Below the pieces are notes generated by a model that was not told where the DNA came from, did not search any database, and saw nothing but the letters and a program-made list of their open reading frames with translations. The position numbers and the translations under genes were made by a program. 5,199 nucleotides of DNA from Halobacteriales archaeon SW_10_68_16 (GTDB taxonomy: Archaea > Halobacteriota > Halobacteria > Halobacteriales > Haloarculaceae): positions 1-5,199 of the forward strand of contig PXSG01000021.1 of the NCBI GenBank assembly GCA_003023485.1, read 5' to 3'. This document shows positions 1 to 5,199 of the stretch, in pieces; within the stretch, counting starts at the first letter, position 1, and each line of letters begins with the position of its first letter.

Positions 1-897
<897 letters not shown>

Positions 898-903
898 CGC
901 TTG

Positions 904-1668
904 TCAGTCCTCCGTAGTCCCGCTCGCCAGTCGCCGCGTGTTCGCCTCGACGTCGCCGTCCATGATCGCCGAGCCGACGAGGACGCCGTCGGCTCCCGCC
1001 CGGCGCATCCGCCGGACGTCGTCGGCGTCGTGTATGCCGCTCTCCGCTATCAGCGTGACGCTCTCCGGCGTGGCCGGTGCCACCCGCTCGAACGTCCCGA
1101 GGTCGACCTCCAGGCGCGCCAGGTCGCGGTTGTTCACGCCCACGACGTCCGCGCCGGCGTCGACGGCCGCCCGCACTTCCCCGCGGGGGTGTGCCTCGAT
1201 TAGCACCTGAAAGCCCCGGTCCTGTGCCGCGGCGGTCAGCCCCGCCAGGTCGTCGACGAACCGGGCGATGAGCAACACCAGATCCGCGGCCACGGTGTCG
1301 AGTTGCGCCTCGCGCAGGACGAAGTCCTTCCGGAGGACAGGGACGTCGACGGCCTTGCGGACCCGCCGGAGGTCCGCGGGCGTGGAGCCGAAGTGCTCGG
1401 GTTCGGTGAGTACCGACAGCGCCGCCGCGCCGCCGGCGACCATCGCCTCGGCCAGTTCGTCCGGGTCGGCCTCGCGCTCGCCGTCGGTGGTCGGGCTCGT
1501 GGGTTTGACCTCCGCGATCACCGGAACGCGTCCCGCCGACTCCGCGCGCGAGAACGCCTCCTCGATCGACCGCGGATCGACCGACACCCGCGCCCCGCCC
1601 CCGCCGCGCTCGCGGGCCGTCGCAAGTATCGACCGTATCGCCGGCGCGTACTCCTCGGTTTCGACCAT
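904..1668 (-). CDS. trpC: Indole-3-glycerol phosphate synthase
   Basis: TrpC closes the indole ring: it converts carboxyphenylamino-deoxyribulose phosphate to indole-3-glycerol phosphate, the substrate of tryptophan synthase. The 254-residue protein is a single (beta/alpha)8 barrel of normal family length, not fused to TrpF. Expected active-site residues are present: E53, K55 and S58 in [10 protein letters not shown]114 in VLRKDF, E158 in VLIEAHP, N180 in GVNNRDL, and E209/S210 in IAESGI. The C-terminal phosphate-binding loop is VLVGSAIM, about 229-236. These match the spacing known from the Sulfolobus enzyme. It is the first gene of the trpC-trpB operon. The ATG at 1668 is chosen because the family N-terminus begins here and because a TATA-like element sits about 28 bases upstream with no Shine-Dalgarno, suggesting a leaderless transcript. 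Confidence 0.97.
   Translation of the reverse strand: MVETEEYAPAIRSILATARERGGGGARVSVDPRSIEEAFSRAESAGRVPVIAEVKPTSPTTDGEREADPDELAEAMVAGGAAALSVLTEPEHFGSTPADLRRVRKAVDVPVLRKDFVLREAQLDTVAADLVLLIARFVDDLAGLTAAAQDRGFQVLIEAHPRGEVRAAVDAGADVVGVNNRDLARLEVDLGTFERVAPATPESVTLIAESGIHDADDVRRMRRAGADGVLVGSAIMDGDVEANTRRLASGTTED
909..913 (-). promoter_or_regulatory. Possible Shine-Dalgarno of trpB inside the trpC end
   Basis: On the minus strand GGAGG lies in the last codons of trpC, 11 bases before the trpB ATG at 897. The spacing is rather long, but it is the only clear anti-16S match here. It fits the common haloarchaeal pattern of leaderless first genes and SD-assisted or coupled internal operon genes. Confidence 0.45.
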
Positions 1669-1670
1669 TG

Positions 1671-1687
1671 ATGAACACTAATGAACA
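1671..1687. repeat. Two direct copies of ATGAACA between trpC TATA box and start
   Basis: ATGAACA occurs at 1671-1677 and again at 1681-1687, exactly 10 bases apart, about one helical turn. On the trpC strand the pair reads TGTTCAT twice, lying between the TATA-like element and the start codon, where a repressor could block transcription initiation. It may be an operator for tryptophan control, but no regulator is known from this window and short AT-rich repeats arise by chance. Low confidence as a functional site. Confidence 0.3.
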
Positions 1688-1690
1688 GAG

Positions 1691-1701
1691 ATGTACATAA
1701 G
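1691..1701 (-). promoter_or_regulatory. TATA-like element of the trpCB operon
   Basis: The minus-strand sequence CTTATGTACAT is the most AT-rich patch in the 116-bp gap upstream of trpC. Its centre is about 28 bases before the trpC ATG at 1668. Archaeal TATA boxes lie about 25-27 bases before the transcription start, so the transcript would begin at or within a few bases of the start codon, that is, leaderless. The core ATGTACAT (1691-1698) is also a perfect 8-base palindrome. No Shine-Dalgarno precedes trpC, which agrees. Confidence 0.55.
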
Positions 1702-1784
1702 ACTTGTGTCCCGTGGACGGTATCGGGGGTGTTTGGGCCCCAGCGAACGAGGTAGACAACGGGAGAGGGCCGCGACGCGACCGG

Positions 1785-2456
1785 TCACAAGTCCAGTGCG
1801 TACTCGAACGACGTGGGCGTGACCACCTGCAGCGGCGAGACGCGCGCCTCGCGAGAGAGCGTCTCCATCTCGTCGATCAGGTCGCCGGCGTCCGCGAAAC
1901 GCTCCGCCTGGGCGGCCTCTGCGGCGTCGATACCCCGTTTCGCGAAGGGGACGAGGTACTGGCGGGTGTATCCGGCTGCCTCGTCGGCCAGCCTGCGTGC
2001 CCGCGTTTTGCCCACTTCCGCGGCGATGTCGCGGGCCCGCTCGAAGTGGGGGATCGACGCCTCGGCCGCCTCGAGTGCGTCGCGGTACTTGAGTTGGGCA
2101 CCCTGGTACTTCCCGTTGGTGAACCCGTTGCGCGCGACCGACGTGAAGCGGTCGTAGTCCGTGTGCTCCTCGAATCCCGCCCTGTAGGCGCCGAGGGCGA
2201 CCTTGCGGCGCTCGACGCTGGGGGTCGGCGTCGGCGTGGTCGTGGCAGTTGGGGTGGAGGTCGGCCTCGGCGTTTCCGTCGGTGTCGGGGACGGTGGCGG
2301 GGTGACCGTGGGTGTTCCATCCGACACGGCGGGGCCCTCCTGACTGGAGGGCGTGGGGGTCGGGGGCTCACTGTTGCCGCCGGAATCGGCCGGACACCCG
2401 GCAAGGAACCCGGCGAGGAGCGTGCCACAACCCGACAGCAGGCGGCGGCGATGCAT
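1785..2456 (-). CDS. Tat-exported lipoprotein, Pro/Thr-rich stalk, function unknown
   Basis: A 223-residue secreted protein whose function I do not recognise. The N-terminus MHRRRLLSG carries a twin-arginine motif (R3-R5, then L6 L7), then a short hydrophobic stretch and the lipobox LAGC at 18-21, so C21 is the likely lipid anchor. Haloarchaeal lipoproteins typically use the Tat route. Residues 31-80 are a stalk of Pro, Thr and Ser. Residues 81-206 look helical and charged, with heptad-like Ala/Leu/Glu patterns (for example ALEAAEASIPHFERARDIAA), and no Cys or obvious catalytic motif. It probably sits outside the membrane with the helical domain held off the surface. The ATG at 2456 is chosen because it puts the Arg pair at the extreme N-terminus; the frame is open far upstream, but that overlaps hisF antisense. 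It is followed by trpC on the same strand, which appears to have its own promoter. Confidence 0.85.
   Translation of the reverse strand: MHRRRLLSGCGTLLAGFLAGCPADSGGNSEPPTPTPSSQEGPAVSDGTPTVTPPPSPTPTETPRPTSTPTATTTPTPTPSVERRKVALGAYRAGFEEHTDYDRFTSVARNGFTNGKYQGAQLKYRDALEAAEASIPHFERARDIAAEVGKTRARRLADEAAGYTRQYLVPFAKRGIDAAEAAQAERFADAGDLIDEMETLSREARVSPLQVVTPTSFEYALDL
2217..2366 (-). repeat. Low-complexity Pro/Thr codon tract encoding the lipoprotein stalk
   Basis: This tract encodes residues 31-80 of the lipoprotein. It is built from irregular short PT, TPTP and TPTE-like units rather than a perfect tandem repeat, giving a skewed strand composition (C-rich on the coding strand). Such stalks are common in haloarchaeal surface lipoproteins, may be O-glycosylated on Thr, and often vary in length between strains. 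The glycosylation and variability are inference. Confidence 0.6.
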
Positions 2457-2553
2457 GCGAACACGTCCGCGGCGACGGTAATGAACCTGTCGTGGTAGGC
2501 GGGATGGAAAGGCATAGGTGCGGGTGCGGGCTATCTCCCGGCACACTGACGGC
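2457..2553. promoter_or_regulatory. Divergent promoter region, lipoprotein gene / hisF
   Basis: This 97-bp gap must hold the promoters of both the minus-strand lipoprotein gene and hisF. For the lipoprotein, minus-strand GTTCATTA (2479-2486) lies about 26 bases before the ATG at 2456 and is a fair leaderless TATA candidate. For hisF, GGCTATCTC (2529-2537) is about 21 bases before the ATG, slightly close, and CATAGG at about 2513-2518 is too far for a leaderless start, so neither is convincing. No Shine-Dalgarno is visible before either gene. Confidence 0.35.
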
Positions 2554-3369
2554 ATGGTACTGACCAAACGCATCATCCCCTGTATCGACGTCGACCTGGA
2601 CGAGGACGGCGACGCAGCGGTGTACACGGGCGTCAACTTCGAGGACCTCCAGTACACCGGTGACCCCGTCGAGATGGCCAGGCGGTACAACGAGGCCGGG
2701 GCCGACGAGTTCGTCTTCCTCGACATCACCGCAAGCGCCCATGGCCGGGAGACGATGCTGGATACCGTCCGCGCGGTGGCCGACGAGGTGTTCATCCCGC
2801 TGACCGTCGGCGGCGGCCTGCGGACCCGCGAGGACATCAAGGAGACGCTCCGTGCCGGCGCCGACAAGGTTTCGATCAACACCGGCGCCCTGGAGAACCC
2901 GGAGCTTATGGGCGAGGGGGCCCGGGCCTTCGGCAGCCAGTGTATCGTCATCTCCGTGGACGCCCGCCGGCGCTACGACGAGGACGGCGAGCACTACGCG
3001 CAGGTCGACGGCGAGTCCTGCTGGTTCGAGTGTACCGTCAAGGGCGGCCGCGAGGGGACCGGCCGCGACGTCGTCGCGTGGGCCCGCGAGGCCGAGCGCC
3101 GCGGCGCAGGCGAACTGTTCGTCAACTCCATCGACGCCGACGGCACGAAGGACGGCTACGACATTCCGCTGATGAAGGCCGTCTGTGACGCCGTCTCGAC
3201 GCCCGTCATCGCCTCATCGGGGTGTGGCGGGCCGGAACACGCCTACGAGGTGTTCACCCAGGCGGACGCCGACGCCGCGCTCGCGGCCTCCATCTTCCAC
3301 TTCGGGGAGTACTCCATCCGCGAGACCAAAGAGTACCTTGCCGAGCAGGGTATCCCCGTCCGACTGTAG
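2554..3369 (+). CDS. hisF: Imidazole glycerol phosphate synthase, cyclase subunit
   Basis: HisF combines with the glutaminase HisH to turn PRFAR plus ammonia into imidazole glycerol phosphate and AICAR, linking histidine and purine synthesis. The 271-residue protein is a (beta/alpha)8 barrel. The N-terminus [10 protein letters not shown] carries the catalytic Asp (D12, equivalent to D11 in the Thermotoga enzyme). The second catalytic Asp is D136 in IVISVDARR. Phosphate sites are seen in the VGGGLR loop (85-90), SINTGA (107-112), SIDADGT (192-198) and ASSGCGG (220-226). An acidic insertion ([13 protein letters not shown]) near the N-terminus and the YDEDGEHYA loop are typical salt adaptations. 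An in-frame GTG at 2518 was rejected because the ATG at 2554 gives the family N-terminus. HisF stands alone here, away from other his genes, and is followed after 2 bases by the next gene. Confidence 0.97.
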   Translation: MVLTKRIIPCIDVDLDEDGDAAVYTGVNFEDLQYTGDPVEMARRYNEAGADEFVFLDITASAHGRETMLDTVRAVADEVFIPLTVGGGLRTREDIKETLRAGADKVSINTGALENPELMGEGARAFGSQCIVISVDARRRYDEDGEHYAQVDGESCWFECTVKGGREGTGRDVVAWAREAERRGAGELFVNSIDADGTKDGYDIPLMKAVCDAVSTPVIASSGCGGPEHAYEVFTQADADAALAASIFHFGEYSIRETKEYLAEQGIPVRL

Positions 3370-3371
3370 CC

Positions 3372-3839
3372 ATGGCCGACCCCACCGAGGGAACCTTCCT
3401 CGTCACGCACGCCGACGCGGAGTCGGCGGTCCTGCGGGACGTCCACGACGGCCAGGTCCACACGCTGGTGGACCACCCCGACTTCGAGGCCGGCGAGGTC
3501 GTCGACGCGACGCTCCAGGCCGAACCCCCGATGGAGGTAAGCTGGCAGGTACTCGACGTCGCAAAACGGCGGCTGATACCGGTAGAGGAGAGCCCCGAGA
3601 CGCCGACGCGCCAGGCCCGGGAGATCGCGGCCGAGCAGTCCGTCGGCGAGGTGACCCGGCGCGAGCGTGCCGGCCTGGGGGAGTTGCACGTCCTGACGGT
3701 CCCCGCCGAGGAGACGGCCCAGGCTGTCGCGGATGTCGTCGACGACGAGGTCGCGCGCTCGCGTGCTGCCCGACTGGGCGTCTCGCGGGTGGAAGTGCGG
3801 GCCGATGACGGCGTCGTGAGTGTGCGGTATCTTCCCTGA
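3372..3839 (+). CDS. Conserved haloarchaeal protein, probably DUF5812 family
   Basis: A 155-residue acidic soluble protein without signal peptide, membrane segment or cysteine. The first half (about 6-72) looks like beta strands with GTFLVTHAD, SAVLRDV, QVHTLVDHP and an EPPMEVSWQVLDV segment. The second half (about 83-155) has helices EIAAEQSVGEVTRRERAG and ETAQAVADVVDDEVA, and ends in a strand VVSVRYLP. From memory this pattern matches the uncharacterised haloarchaeal family DUF5812; I could not verify that by search. Its role is unknown. The ATG at 3372 begins only 2 bases after the hisF stop, so it is almost certainly co-transcribed and probably translated by re-initiation, as no Shine-Dalgarno is seen. 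The frame is open further upstream within hisF, but that extension is a shadow. It converges with the next gene, leaving a 17-bp gap. Confidence 0.85.
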   Translation: MADPTEGTFLVTHADAESAVLRDVHDGQVHTLVDHPDFEAGEVVDATLQAEPPMEVSWQVLDVAKRRLIPVEESPETPTRQAREIAAEQSVGEVTRRERAGLGELHVLTVPAEETAQAVADVVDDEVARSRAARLGVSRVEVRADDGVVSVRYLP

Positions 3840-3856
3840 CGGGCGTACCGGGAGCA

Positions 3857-4177
3857 CTAGACGGTGGGGCCGCCGGCGCTCTGGACCTGCCAGCCGCCCT
3901 GGACGTCGCAGGCCTCCCGGACGGTGAACTCGAAGGTGGTCTCCTCGGTCAGCCGCGGGCCCCCGTCGACGGATTCGACGCGCAACGGCACGTCGAGCGT
4001 GTCGCCACAGCAGCCGACGCCGACGAACTCCTCCCACACCTCGCCTTCCTCGGCGGTGTCGTGGGCCTTGGGCAGGTACGACCGGAAGGGTGACCCCTCG
4101 ACGGTGTCCCGACCCCACTCCGAGAGGTCCGCCGGGTACGAGACGACGACGTGCGTCGCGGGCGCAGAGTGTGTCAT
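3857..4177 (-). CDS. Small hypothetical protein with Cys-Cys pair
   Basis: A 106-residue protein I do not recognise. It has no signal peptide or membrane segment. The first part (about 8-40) reads THVVVSYPADLSEWG then SPFRSYLPKAHD. The centre is EEFVGVGCCGDTLDVPLRV with the pair C56-C57, followed by strand-like VESVDGG and TTFEFTVREACDVQGGW with a third cysteine, C90, and a W/G-rich end. Three cysteines, two adjacent in a Gly-rich turn, are notable for a halophile and could bind metal or form a redox pair; that is inference. The ATG at 4177 is chosen over an in-frame ATG at 4264 because the longer form adds a basic stretch unlike the rest, overlaps the secF start, and removes the promoter. 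Codon use and acidity match the neighbours, so I consider it real. Confidence 0.75.
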   Translation of the reverse strand: MTHSAPATHVVVSYPADLSEWGRDTVEGSPFRSYLPKAHDTAEEGEVWEEFVGVGCCGDTLDVPLRVESVDGGPRLTEETTFEFTVREACDVQGGWQVQSAGGPTV

Positions 4178-4200
4178 ACGCCCAGTAGACTCCCGGAGGG

Positions 4201-4208
4201 CATAGTAG
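4201..4208 (-). promoter_or_regulatory. TATA-like element of the small Cys-Cys protein gene
   Basis: Minus-strand CTACTATG is centred about 27 bases before the ATG at 4177, the position expected for a leaderless archaeal transcript. It supports the shorter start. The sequence is a weak match to the archaeal TATA box, so confidence is limited. Confidence 0.4.
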
Positions 4209-4232
4209 TTGCGTGCGAGTGCAAAGGGAAGG

Positions 4233-4239
4233 CTTATTC
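4233..4239 (+). promoter_or_regulatory. TATA-like element of secF
   Basis: CTTATTC, preceded by the purine-rich stretch GCAAAGGGAAGG that resembles an archaeal BRE region, is centred about 27 bases before the secF ATG at 4263. This gives a leaderless start and is the best-looking promoter in the window. It lies in the 85-bp divergent gap shared with the small Cys-Cys protein gene. Confidence 0.55.
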
Positions 4240-4262
4240 GGAGGGCTCTCACACCCACCGGC

Positions 4263-4907
4263 ATGGTCGAGTTCGATGTACGGGACGTCGACTACGAGCA
4301 GTACTCGAACCGCCAGCTAGCGGCGGTTCCGCTGGCCCTGCTCGTGGTGGCGCTGGCCGTCATCGGGGCGTGGTGGGCGATCACGGGAGTGCCGGTCGAT
4401 CCGGGAATCGAGTTCACGGGCGGTGTCGAGGTCCAGTTCACTACCGACGATTCCATCGAGGAAGTCAGGGCCACCTTCAGCGATGTCGAGTACGATTCGA
4501 TCCGACCGGCGGCCGGGGCGAACACGTACATTTTGACGGTCCAGACTGACTCCGTCGGGAACACCGCCACCGATCCCGGCGAGTCGGACATCGTCGCCGA
4601 GATCAACACGGTCCTGTCGGAGGCGGGATACGAGGAACAACAGACCAACGCGCGGGCTGCGAGTTTCGGGTCGAGCGCCCAGCGCCAGGCGCTTGTCGGC
4701 CTCGGCGTCGCCTTCCTCGGAATGAGCGTCCTCGTCTTCCTGCTGTTCCGGACGTTCATTTGGCGACCCCCTCGTACTTGTAGTAGCGCAGCAGGCTCAC
4801 GTTCATCATGTAGGTGTTCATCAGGTCCGTCGCGAGCCCGAACACGAGAACGAGTCCGATGTCTGGCAACAGGGGAATCCCGAACAGCGTCGCCACGATC
4901 GTCATGA
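4263..4907 (+). CDS. secF: SecF, N-terminal 165 residues, then chimeric nonsense tail
   Basis: SecF with SecD forms a membrane complex that assists Sec-dependent protein export. Residues 1-165 (4263-4757) are normal: a short cytoplasmic start, TM1 at about 19-42, the family signature GIEFTGGVEVQF at 48-59, an extracytoplasmic domain to about 140, and the next membrane segment at about 143-165 ending in LFRTF. From residue 166 the frame reads a basic, Ser/Arg/Cys-rich tail (IWRPPRTCSSAAG...) to a TGA at 4907, giving 214 codons in total. The tail is the antisense of the rest of secF, which sits inverted at 4758-5160, so it is not a real domain. Turning that segment round would give a 299-residue SecF of normal size. 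The ATG at 4263 is chosen from the TATA position and family N-terminus. As it stands the gene is broken. Confidence 0.9.
   Translation: MVEFDVRDVDYEQYSNRQLAAVPLALLVVALAVIGAWWAITGVPVDPGIEFTGGVEVQFTTDDSIEEVRATFSDVEYDSIRPAAGANTYILTVQTDSVGNTATDPGESDIVAEINTVLSEAGYEEQQTNARAASFGSSAQRQALVGLGVAFLGMSVLVFLLFRTFIWRPPRTCSSAAGSRSSCRCSSGPSRARTRERVRCLATGESRTASPRSS
4722..4757 (+). repeat. Left arm of 36-bp perfect inverted repeat (secF codons 154-165)
   Basis: These 36 bases encode MSVLVFLLFRTF of SecF on the plus strand and reappear as an exact reverse complement at 5161-5196. Beyond the outer end the match continues with one mismatch: Gly codon GGA here against GGG in the other arm. At the inner end the arms diverge into the inverted segment. 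The arm is ordinary secF coding sequence, not a recognisable recombination site. Confidence 0.97.
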
Positions 4908-5199
4908 CGATCATCGCCGACAGCGACGTCAGCGTCATCGTCACGCCGGGGCGCATCGCCCGGTAGGTACTCTCGTAGAAGCCACCCCGCCGGCGCAGTA
5001 CGTGGTTGTTCAGCAGGATATCCGAGTCCACGGAGTACCCGATGAGCATCAGCAGGGCTGCGACGGTCCCGAGTGAGAGCTTGATGCCGATCACGTTCAT
5101 CAACGCGACGGGGATCATGATGTCCGAAAACGCCGAGAGGACCACCGCGATGGAGGGGACGAACGTCCGGAACAGCAGGAAGACGAGGACGCTCATCCC
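4756..5199 (-). CDS. secF: SecF C-terminal half on the opposite strand (partial, inverted)
   Basis: This is the missing C-terminal half of the SecF begun at 4263. It is open from the right edge, with 148 codons visible: Gly (GGG), then MSVLVFLLFRTF duplicating residues 154-165 of the plus-strand piece, then VPSIAVVLSAF onward, then a stop. It contains four further membrane segments (about residues 13-38, 42-62, 85-106 and 109-136 counting from the Met at 5196). SecF signatures are LIGYSVDSDILLNNHVLRRR, TMTLTSLSAMIVM and FGLATDLMNTYMMN, and the end is KYEGVAK. The apparent TGA stop shares two of its bases with the left repeat arm, so it straddles the junction and may not be native, though the protein end looks right for the family. 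The internal Met at 5196 is not a true start. An overlapping ATGA at the end could be the start of secD in the native locus, but secD is absent here. Confidence 0.9.
   Translation of the reverse strand, partial: GMSVLVFLLFRTFVPSIAVVLSAFSDIMIPVALMNVIGIKLSLGTVAALLMLIGYSVDSDILLNNHVLRRRGGFYESTYRAMRPGVTMTLTSLSAMIVMTIVATLFGIPLLPDIGLVLVFGLATDLMNTYMMNVSLLRYYKYEGVAK
5161..5196 (-). repeat. Right arm of 36-bp perfect inverted repeat
   Basis: This is the exact reverse complement of 4722-4757. On the minus strand it leads without a break into the rest of secF, so this arm is in its native context with the C-terminal half, while the left arm is in its native context with the N-terminal half. Only 3 bases follow before the window ends; two of them also match the other copy and one differs at a synonymous Gly position. 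Confidence 0.97.

Noticed and set aside
1679..2486. Shared octamer TAATGAAC at 1679-1686 and 2479-2486 as a common regulatory site
   Set aside because: It lies at different distances from the two start codons (11 and 23 bases), and in the second case coincides with the probable TATA box; a chance match in AT-rich promoter patches is more likely.
2457..2951. Upstream extension of the lipoprotein frame to 2951 (388 residues)
   Set aside because: The extra part is antisense to hisF, and it would bury the twin-arginine signal and lipobox inside the protein.
3840..3856. Terminator in the convergent gap
   Set aside because: The 17 bases contain no T-run on either strand and no convincing stem; no terminator can be supported.
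4178..4264. Longer start at 4264 for the small Cys-Cys protein
   Set aside because: The 29-residue extension is basic and hydrophobic unlike the rest, overlaps the secF start and would leave no room for the TATA-like elements.
4758..4907. Basic Ser/Arg/Cys-rich extension of SecF on plus (residues 166-214) as a novel C-terminal domain
   Set aside because: It is the antisense reading of the SecF C-terminal coding sequence, whose true frame is on minus with clear membrane segments and SecF motifs.
4722..5196. Terminal inverted repeats of an insertion sequence or integron-like cassette
   Set aside because: Both arms are in-frame secF codons, the segment between them encodes SecF and no transposase, and no target-site duplication is seen.

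Overview
The window looks like chromosomal DNA of a halophilic archaeon (class Halobacteria). It is GC-rich and third positions are almost all G or C. The proteins are rich in Asp and Glu, and the secreted lipoprotein has a twin-arginine plus lipobox leader. Several genes have a TATA-like element about 26-29 bases before the start codon, which is the usual layout of leaderless haloarchaeal transcripts. The genus cannot be fixed from the sequence alone.

Layout. 1-1668 (minus): trpC followed by trpB, which runs off the left edge. This is the start of a trpC-trpB operon for the late steps of tryptophan synthesis, with a promoter at about 1691-1701. 1785-2456 (minus): a small Tat-type lipoprotein with a Pro/Thr-rich stalk and a helical C-terminal domain. 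2554-3839 (plus): hisF, the cyclase subunit of imidazole glycerol phosphate synthase, followed 2 bases later by a conserved haloarchaeal protein of unknown function, probably the DUF5812 family. 3857-4177 (minus): a 106-residue protein with a Cys-Cys pair, not recognised. 4263 onward (plus): secF, a membrane subunit of the SecDF protein-export accessory complex.

The most unusual feature is at the right end. The plus-strand secF reads normally up to residue 165 (base 4757) and then becomes nonsense. The rest of SecF, 134 residues ending in KYEGVAK, lies on the opposite strand from 5160 back to 4758. It is preceded on that strand by a second copy of the 36 bases that end the plus-strand part. 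The window therefore carries a perfect 36-bp inverted repeat (4722-4757 and 5161-5196) around a 403-bp inverted segment. Turning that segment round restores an uninterrupted 299-codon secF. The best explanation is a fold-back assembly or library chimera at a contig end. A genuine inversion switch, or an inverted duplication of the secF locus, is the more exciting but less likely alternative.

Apart from that junction, the content is ordinary housekeeping: two unlinked amino-acid pathways (Trp, His), one secretion component and three poorly characterised small proteins. No RNA genes, CRISPR arrays, insertion sequences or recombinases were seen. No gene-free stretch exceeds 116 bases.
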